Assembly: GCA_021788955.1 (NCBI GenBank)
Contig: JAJYKC010000166.1
Location: 1-6,194 of the forward strand
Reading direction: 5' to 3'
DNA from: Acidobacteriota bacterium
GTDB taxonomy: Bacteria > Acidobacteriota > Terriglobia > Bryobacterales > Bryobacteraceae
DNA length: 6,194 nucleotides
Each line of letters begins with the position of its first letter. The first letter of the stretch is position 1. A program made the position numbers and the translations under genes. Positions 1 through 6,194 of the stretch are shown here, in pieces. Under the pieces are notes generated by a model. That model was not told the DNA's origin, ran no database searches, and worked only from the letters and a program-made list of their open reading frames with translations.

Positions 1-2840
<2,840 letters not shown>

Positions 2841-2846
2841 CATGCG

Positions 2847-2852
2847 CTCCTC
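2847..2852 (-). promoter_or_regulatory. Ribosome binding site of rpoB
   Basis: GAGGAG precedes two tandem ATG codons (2843 and 2840). The spacing is 3 nt to the first and 6 nt to the second, which favours 2840 as the start. Confidence 0.7.
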
Positions 2853-2900
2853 AACGGAATGACCCAAAAAACAATACCCTCAAATCCTGTTCCCAGCCAC

Positions 2901-3016
2901 AATCCTTGTTGGATTCGCGAGCCGGGACGGCAGCCGCCCTGGCGGCCGCTTAAGACACGGCGTCCGCCGTCACGCGCCAGCCTCGCCAGGCCTTGGCGCG
3001 AACGCCACTGGCCTGG
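2901..3016 (-). promoter_or_regulatory. Cluster of hairpins in the presumed rpoB 5' leader
   Basis: In the rpoB-sense RNA four stem-loops lie in a row. At 2986-3016 a 7-bp stem (CCAGGCC/GGCCTGG), a small internal loop and a 5-bp stem (TGGCG/CGCCA) are capped by a UUCG tetraloop. At 2957-2970 there is ACGGC/GCCGT with a GGAC loop, at 2933-2946 GCCGC/GCGGC with a CAGG loop, and at 2901-2915 AATCC/GGATT with an AACAA loop. None is followed by a U-run, so they are not intrinsic terminators. They could stabilise the mRNA, be a processing site, or bind a regulator. In GC-rich DNA the short hairpins can arise by chance; the 31-nt one is the strongest case. Confidence 0.5.
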
Positions 3017-3191
3017 GAACCGGGGAACGATCGGAACGCGGGAAACGAACTCCGGGCGCGGCGGCGCCGGCCGGACAGACGGATAGTAAGACGGCTGGAA
3101 GTGTGGCGAAACCCAGTACCGCTGCGACGTGGCGGCCCGGAAAGACGCAGGATGAAAAGGTCACGAGAGACGGGATCCGGCCTACCTCACA

Positions 3192-3220
3192 AGAATACCA
3201 AACACGGTTTGTCGGGTCAA
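3192..3220 (-). promoter_or_regulatory. Predicted sigma70-type promoter for rpoB
   Basis: On the minus strand TTGACC (3215-3220) is separated by exactly 17 nt from TATTCT (3192-3197), matching consensus at 5/6 and 4/6 positions. Transcription would begin near 3185, giving a leader of about 345 nt before the rpoB start. It lies inside the rplL-rpoB gap, which agrees with rpoB having its own promoter in addition to read-through from the ribosomal protein genes. This is a prediction from motif and spacing only. Confidence 0.6.
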
Positions 3221-3287
3221 ACCAGATCGGTCCAACGGCATGAAACGTGCTACACCCGTTCCGCCGCTGGACCGAATATCCCCAATT

Positions 3288-3319
3288 TTTCGCGCCGCCA
3301 CCCGGAACGGCGCGCGAAA
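3288..3319 (-). promoter_or_regulatory. Strong stem-loop immediately after rplL (possible attenuator or mRNA processing site)
   Basis: An 8-bp perfect stem (TTTCGCGC at 3288-3295 with GCGCGAAA at 3312-3319) continues after one bulged base into GCC/GGC, closing a 9-nt loop. It begins at the base directly after the rplL stop codon. No U-tract follows in the transcript sense, so it is not a standard intrinsic terminator. In E. coli the rplL-rpoB gap holds an attenuator and an RNase III site that set the ratio of L7/L12 to beta; this hairpin sits where such an element would act. The function is inferred. Confidence 0.5.
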
Positions 3320-3703
3320 CTACTTCACCTCGACGGATGCGCCGGCGTCGGTGAACTTCTTCTTGATGGCCTCGGCTTCTTCCTTGTTGACGCCTTCCTT
3401 CACAGTCTTTGGAGCGCCGTCCACCAGATCCTTGGCTTCCTTCAGTCCAAGGCTGGTCACTTCACGGACTACCTTGATGACGTTGATCTTGTTCGCGCCG
3501 GCGCTGGTCAGCACCACGGTGAACTCCGTCTTCTCCTCAGCCGCCGGAGCCGCCGCCGCGCCACCCGCGGCCGGCGCCGCCACGGCCACCGAAGCAGCCG
3601 CCGCCGACACGCCGAGCTTTTCCTCCAGCGTCTTAACCAACTGCGCCGCCTCGAGCAGCGTCAGCCCTTGAATCTGTTCCGCAATCGCGTTGATATCCGC
3701 CAT
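3320..3703 (-). CDS. rplL: 50S ribosomal protein L7/L12
   Basis: The flexible stalk protein of the 50S subunit, present as dimers bound to L10; it recruits and stimulates the translational GTPases. The protein has 127 residues (E. coli 121). Residues about 1-32 are the N-terminal dimerisation and L10-binding helices. Residues about 33-58 form a very Ala/Pro-rich hinge. The C-terminal domain, from about 59, has the GTPase-contact helix pattern [10 protein letters not shown] (71-80) and GLKEAKDLV (86-94). The ATG at 3703 is preceded by GAAGGA. The gene starts 18 nt after rplJ in the usual rplJ-rplL order. A strong hairpin directly follows the stop codon and may set the level of downstream rpoB transcription. 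Confidence 0.98.
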   Translation of the reverse strand: MADINAIAEQIQGLTLLEAAQLVKTLEEKLGVSAAAASVAVAAPAAGGAAAAPAAEEKTEFTVVLTSAGANKINVIKVVREVTSLGLKEAKDLVDGAPKTVKEGVNKEEAEAIKKKFTDAGASVEVK

Positions 3704-3721
3704 GATTCCTTCGACTCCCTC

Positions 3722-4249
3722 TTATTCGGAAAACTTGTTTTCTTTCACGGCCTGGTCAACGACCACGGCCAAATTCCTGCCTACACCGCTCAGCGCGGTC
3801 ACAAGCCGTTGCGCCGGCGCCTGGATCAGGAACAGCACCTTCGCCAGAATCTCTTCCCGCGACGGCATCGTCGCAAGATCCTGGATCGAACGCACATCCA
3901 CCACGCGGCCTTCAACCATCCCGGCCTTGAACGTAAACGCCGGATTCGCCTTGGCGTACGTCGTCAGCGCCTTGGCCAGCGCCACCGGATCCGTCTCCGT
4001 CCACGCAATCGACGACATCCCGGCAATCCCCTTCGTCAGCCCTTCGGCCGTCGTGCCCTCCGACGCTTTCTCCGCCAGGTTGTTCTTTACAACCCGATAC
4101 TTCCCGCCCGCTGCCCGAATCGCCTTCCGCAGTTCAAAATCCTGCTGCACCGTCAGCTTTTCGTAGCCGGTCAGGAACACGTGCTGTGCCTTCTCGAACT
4201 CCCGGCGCAGAGCCGCAAGATCCTTCTCTTTATCCGATTTCTTTTTCAT
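3722..4249 (-). CDS. rplJ: 50S ribosomal protein L10
   Basis: L10 anchors the L7/L12 stalk to the 23S rRNA GTPase-associated region. The protein has 175 residues, slightly longer than the E. coli one (165). The N-terminal rRNA-binding domain shows the family pattern of a basic helix and [15 protein letters not shown] (about 48-62). The C-terminal helix after about 148 ([17 protein letters not shown]) is where L12 dimers dock. The ATG at 4249 has GAAGG upstream. It lies 30 nt after rplA, so there is no room for the long L10-binding leader that E. coli has before rplJ. If L10 is autoregulated here, the site must lie elsewhere. Confidence 0.97.
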   Translation of the reverse strand: MKKKSDKEKDLAALRREFEKAQHVFLTGYEKLTVQQDFELRKAIRAAGGKYRVVKNNLAEKASEGTTAEGLTKGIAGMSSIAWTETDPVALAKALTTYAKANPAFTFKAGMVEGRVVDVRSIQDLATMPSREEILAKVLFLIQAPAQRLVTALSGVGRNLAVVVDQAVKENKFSE

Positions 4250-4279
4250 CGATGACCTTCGTTCCGATTCCTGGCCGGC

Positions 4280-4981
4280 TTATTCCAACTTGGCGTTGAA
4301 CACCGCAACATCCAGCGCCACTCCCGGCCCCATCGTCGAGCACAACGTCACGCTCTTCACGTACTTGCCCTTGGCCGCCGCCGGCTTCGCCTTCAACACG
4401 GCCCGGATCAGGCTATCCGCGTTCGCGAGCAGCTTGTCGTTGGGAAAACTTACCTTGCCCACCGGCGCGTGGATCACGCCCGTCTTGTCTACACGGAACT
4501 CCACCTTGCCGGCCTTGATTTCCTTCACCGCCGTGGCAACGTCCGTCGTCACGGTTCCGGTCTTTGGGTTCGGCATCAGGCCGCGCGGACCCAGCACCTT
4601 GCCAAGCCGCCCCACCGAACGCATCATGTCCGGCGTCGCAATCACCGCGTCGTAATCGATCCAGTTCTCGGTCTGAATCTTGTTAACAATGTCGTCGCCG
4701 CCAACGAAATCCGCGCCGGCTTCGGTCGCCTCCCGCTGCTTATCGCCGGAAGCGATCACCACCACGCGCTTCGATTTGCCCAGTCCGTTCGGCAGCACCA
4801 CCGTGCCGCGAACCATCTGATCGGCGTGCTTGGGATCGACGCCGAGGCGCATATGCACCTCTACCGTCTCATCGAACTTTGCAAACTTGATCTTCTGAAC
4901 GAGCGTTACCGCTTCGGCGAGCGCATAGGGACGGTGCTCAACCTGTTTCGCGGCAGCTTCGAATTTCTTTCCTGTGGCCAT
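4280..4981 (-). CDS. rplA: 50S ribosomal protein L1
   Basis: L1 binds helices 76-78 of 23S rRNA, forms the mobile L1 stalk at the E site, and in many bacteria represses its own operon by binding its mRNA. The protein has 233 residues, a normal length (E. coli 234). The L1 signature [20 protein letters not shown] is at 124-143. The N-terminal [15 protein letters not shown] (36-50) and the C-terminal segment ending [11 protein letters not shown] are also typical. The ATG at 4981 follows GAGG (4986-4989) with a 4-nt spacer. Unusually, rplK is not directly upstream; a peroxiredoxin gene is, so rplA appears to head this ribosomal cluster from its own promoter. Confidence 0.98.
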   Translation of the reverse strand: MATGKKFEAAAKQVEHRPYALAEAVTLVQKIKFAKFDETVEVHMRLGVDPKHADQMVRGTVVLPNGLGKSKRVVVIASGDKQREATEAGADFVGGDDIVNKIQTENWIDYDAVIATPDMMRSVGRLGKVLGPRGLMPNPKTGTVTTDVATAVKEIKAGKVEFRVDKTGVIHAPVGKVSFPNDKLLANADSLIRAVLKAKPAAAKGKYVKSVTLCSTMGPGVALDVAVFNAKLE

Positions 4982-5001
4982 ATATCCTCACTGGTGCAGA
5001 C

Positions 5002-5039
5002 GGCGACCCGTATCGGGGAACGCCTCCCATTGGGATGGG
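5002..5039 (-). promoter_or_regulatory. Two hairpins in the rplA leader (possible L1 operator)
   Basis: In the rplA-sense RNA, CCCAT/ATGGG with a 4-nt loop (5026-5039) is followed by GGCG/CGCC enclosing CCCG/CGGG with an asymmetric internal loop (5002-5024). Both lie between the predicted transcription start and the ribosome binding site. L1 is known to bind leader stems with an asymmetric internal loop in other bacteria, so autoregulation is possible. The sequence match to a known L1 site was not established. Confidence 0.35.
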
Positions 5040-5063
5040 TTTGTCGCGTAAGACGCTTTTTCT

Positions 5064-5092
5064 AACCTAGCAAACCAAGGGCCGAATGTAAA
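5064..5092 (-). promoter_or_regulatory. Predicted sigma70-type promoter for rplA-rplJ-rplL
   Basis: TTTACA (5087-5092, 5/6 match) and TAGGTT (5064-5069, 3/6 match) are 17 nt apart on the minus strand. TGC directly before the -10 makes it an extended -10 (TGn). The expected start near 5057 leaves a leader of about 75 nt before rplA. The -10 itself is weak, so the call rests on spacing, the extended element and its position. Confidence 0.5.
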
Positions 5093-5138
5093 GCGGTTTT
5101 TAAGCGAGGGTGTCTACACGAGCGCCTCAGTACGCCCG

Positions 5139-5681
5139 CTAGGTCTTCTTATGCTTCAACCGGCTGCACGCCGTCAACGCCCCGCTCGGGTCCAACGCCT
5201 CTTTGTTTTCAAAGATATCCGTAATCTTGCCGTCCGTATCAATCAGGAACGACACCCGATTTGCTATCCCCATCGACGGAATCAGCACCCCGTACATCGC
5301 CGTCACCTTCCGCATGTGATCGCTCAGCATCGGATAATCCGCATGCAACTCTTTCTTCCAGTGCTCCAGCGTCGGGTTGAAATCTGTGCTCACCGCCAGC
5401 ACCTGCGTATCAGCCGCGTTAAATTTCGCGATTCCAGACTGGATCGCCGTGAGTTCGATCGTTCAACCACCCGTGAACGCTGCCGGAAAGAATGCCAGCA
5501 GTACGTTTTTCTTCCCCCGGAAATCCGATAGCTTCACCGGCTTCATGCTCGTGTCCGTCAACGTGAAGTCCGGCGCCATATCGCCCACCTTCAGCGACGT
5601 CTTTCCCGGTTGAACATCCTGAGCCGCTGCGCCGCCCACCACCAGCGCCGCCAGCATCATCCATCGTGTCGCACTCTTCAT
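5139..5681 (-). CDS. Exported peroxiredoxin (AhpC/TSA family) with in-frame TGA read as selenocysteine
   Basis: A thiol peroxidase of the thioredoxin-fold AhpC/TSA superfamily, expected to reduce peroxides. Read through one TGA (5463-5465), the frame gives 180 residues. Residues 1-20 are a signal peptide (basic n-region, WMMLAALVV core, AAA before Q21), so the protein probably acts outside the cytoplasm. The mature domain opens VGDMAPDFTLTD. The active-site motif PAAFTGG-U spans 66-73: Pro66, Thr70 and the TGA-encoded residue 73 fit PxxxTxxC with Sec for the peroxidatic Cys. Downstream, VLAVSTD, the conserved Arg142 (NRVSFLID) and a C-terminal DPSGALTAC follow. The only cysteine is Cys172, a candidate resolving partner. 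The ATG overlaps the stop of the upstream propeller gene and has a strong GGGGAGGAG site. The alternative is a nonsense mutation or sequencing error. The TGA at exactly the catalytic codon, the intact frame beyond it and a SECIS-like hairpin argue for Sec. Confidence 0.85.
5428..5447 (-). promoter_or_regulatory. Candidate bacterial SECIS element of the selenocysteine peroxiredoxin
   Basis: It begins 15 nt after the TGA. The RNA folds as GCGAU/AUCGC, a single bulged A, then CCA/UGG, closing a 3-nt GUC loop (5437-5439). The loop lies 23 nt after the TGA. Bacterial SECIS hairpins lie just downstream of the UGA inside the coding region and need a short apical loop with a G at its first positions, usually GU; both are met. 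SelB would bind this loop and deliver Sec-tRNA. The fold was derived by eye. Confidence 0.7.
5463..5465 (-). other. In-frame TGA, predicted selenocysteine codon (residue 73)
   Basis: The TGA replaces the peroxidatic cysteine codon (TGC/TGT) of the peroxiredoxin active site. The sequence continues in the same frame for 107 more family-like codons before a TAG stop. Confidence 0.82.
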
Positions 5682-6194
5682 GGGTTCTCCTCCCCTAAGC
5701 CAAAGGCGTAAACCGTCGAGTCATGGGTTACCGCAAACACCCGTCCATTTGATACCGCCAGCCCGCTGAAATGCGCAAAACCGTGGATCGCATCGCCGCT
5801 GGAATACAGTGTTTTCCCGGTTTCGGCGTCCAGCGCAAAGAGCACCGCGTGCCCCTTCGTCCCCGCCTCGCGCTGCACCGAATTCAGGATGTTGCCCTCG
5901 CTGTCCACTTGCTGAACATTTTCTCCCGTCGACAACGCAAACACAACGCCGTTGGCGATCGCCACCGGTTCGGGCACCTCCATGTTCTCCGACATCCAGG
6001 CCGCATCGAGCTCCGCCCGCCCGTCCTTTTCCACGACCTTGAACGCCATTACGCTGCCGTCCGGGGTGGCCCCGTAACTAGCCGGGAACTTCATTCCCTT
6101 CTCCGCCGGAGGACCCCACGCCGGAGCCAGCAGCCACCGCGTCTTGTTCCCGTCCTCCCACGTCGACAGCGCTCCCCAGAACCCGTGACCCGCA
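5678..6194 (-). CDS. PQQ-like beta-propeller repeat protein, C-terminal part (5' end outside window)
   Basis: The frame is open from the right edge to a TGA at 5678-5680, giving 171 codons and no start that must be used. It carries beta-propeller repeats of the PQQ-binding/WD-like type. One is ALDAETGKTLYSSGDAI, followed by SGLAVSNGRVFAVTHDSTVYAFG, the classic blade pattern of a Gly-Lys turn, a hydrophobic strand and VYAFG. Earlier blades are PEPVAIANGVVFALS and a Trp-rich WGALSTWEDG segment at the edge. Such proteins include PQQ dehydrogenases, BamB-like scaffolds and uncharacterised exported propellers. The visible part contains no catalytic or cofactor residues that decide between these. 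The stop overlaps the peroxiredoxin start (ATGA), which indicates a shared transcript and coupled translation; a joint periplasmic role is only a guess. Confidence 0.85.
   Translation of the reverse strand, partial: AGHGFWGALSTWEDGNKTRWLLAPAWGPPAEKGMKFPASYGATPDGSVMAFKVVEKDGRAELDAAWMSENMEVPEPVAIANGVVFALSTGENVQQVDSEGNILNSVQREAGTKGHAVLFALDAETGKTLYSSGDAIHGFAHFSGLAVSNGRVFAVTHDSTVYAFGLGEENP
5687..5695 (-). promoter_or_regulatory. Ribosome binding site of the peroxiredoxin
   Basis: GGGGAGGAG lies 5 nt before the ATG at 5681, inside the last codons of the upstream gene. This strong site fixes the start and includes the signal peptide in the product. Confidence 0.75.

Larger units (their letters stand above)
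2841..3319 (-). other. 479-bp rplL-rpoB intergenic region without a supported gene
   Basis: No coding sequence is convincing here. The region holds the post-rplL hairpin, a predicted rpoB promoter, about 170 nt with no obvious structure (roughly 3020-3190), the hairpin cluster and the rpoB ribosome binding site. A GTG-started frame of 64 codons at 2970-3164 lacks a ribosome binding site and is not annotated. Confidence 0.7.

Noticed and set aside
2866..2871. U-run in the transcript before rpoB as an intrinsic terminator
   Set aside because: No stable stem lies directly upstream of the six Us, and a terminator a few bases before the rpoB ribosome binding site would make no sense.
2970..3164. 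64-codon GTG-started frame on the minus strand in the rplL-rpoB gap, with a hydrophobic stretch
   Set aside because: No ribosome binding site precedes it, its tail is Pro/Arg/Ala-rich as in random GC-rich DNA, and it resembles no known leader peptide. It lies in the presumed leader, so a regulatory uORF is not fully excluded.
2993..4255. Plus-strand open frame antisense to rplL and rplJ
   Set aside because: It is a shadow of conserved ribosomal protein genes and is rich in Arg and Leu with no recognisable domain.
5093..5138. Intrinsic terminator after the peroxiredoxin
   Set aside because: Only weak, mismatched stems can be drawn and no U-run follows, so read-through into rplA is possible.
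4982..5138. tRNA-Trp or the remnant of secE/nusG/rplK upstream of rplA
   Set aside because: No cloverleaf, no CCA end and no frame resembling those proteins is present in this 157-bp gap.
5139..5402. Separate short peroxiredoxin fragment starting at a GTG
   Set aside because: It is the continuation of the same frame beyond the TGA at 5463. It lacks the active site and has no ribosome binding site of its own.
5139..5681. Peroxiredoxin as a pseudogene broken by a nonsense mutation
   Set aside because: The only stop is a TGA at the catalytic cysteine codon, no frameshift or other decay is seen, and a SECIS-like hairpin follows. It remains possible if the genome lacks selenocysteine genes.

Overview
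All genes in this GC-rich window read leftwards on the minus strand. In transcription order they are: the C-terminal part of a PQQ-like beta-propeller protein, an exported peroxiredoxin, then rplA (L1), rplJ (L10), rplL (L7/L12) and the first 946 codons of rpoB (RNA polymerase beta), which runs off the left edge. Codon use, the short-spaced ribosomal operon and the style of the RpoB, peroxiredoxin and PQQ-repeat proteins fit an Acidobacteriota bacterium, perhaps of the Solibacter/Bryobacter group. That placement is from memory of family sequences, not from a search.

Right part (5139-6194): the beta-propeller stop codon and the peroxiredoxin start codon overlap as ATGA, so the two are probably translationally coupled. 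The peroxiredoxin frame is interrupted only by a TGA exactly where the peroxidatic cysteine of the PxxxTxxC motif belongs. The frame is conserved on both sides, and a compact hairpin with G and U in its apical loop lies 15 nt after the TGA. The best reading is a 180-residue selenocysteine peroxiredoxin with an N-terminal signal peptide, not a broken gene.

Middle (3320-5138): a sigma70-type promoter with an extended -10 and a short structured leader precede rplA, and rplA-rplJ-rplL follow with gaps of 18-30 nt. The usual upstream partners secE-nusG-rplK are not there; the peroxiredoxin takes their place.

Left part (1-3319): a 479-bp gap between rplL and rpoB holds a strong hairpin touching the rplL stop, a good promoter (TTGACC-N17-TATTCT) and several hairpins, one with a UUCG tetraloop. 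This suggests that rpoB is expressed partly independently of the ribosomal genes through a long structured 5' leader. RpoB is orthodox in its rifampicin region and active-site segment. However, it carries an insertion of about 63 residues with eight cysteines near residue 80, which looks like two zinc-binding knuckle pairs and is absent from E. coli RpoB.
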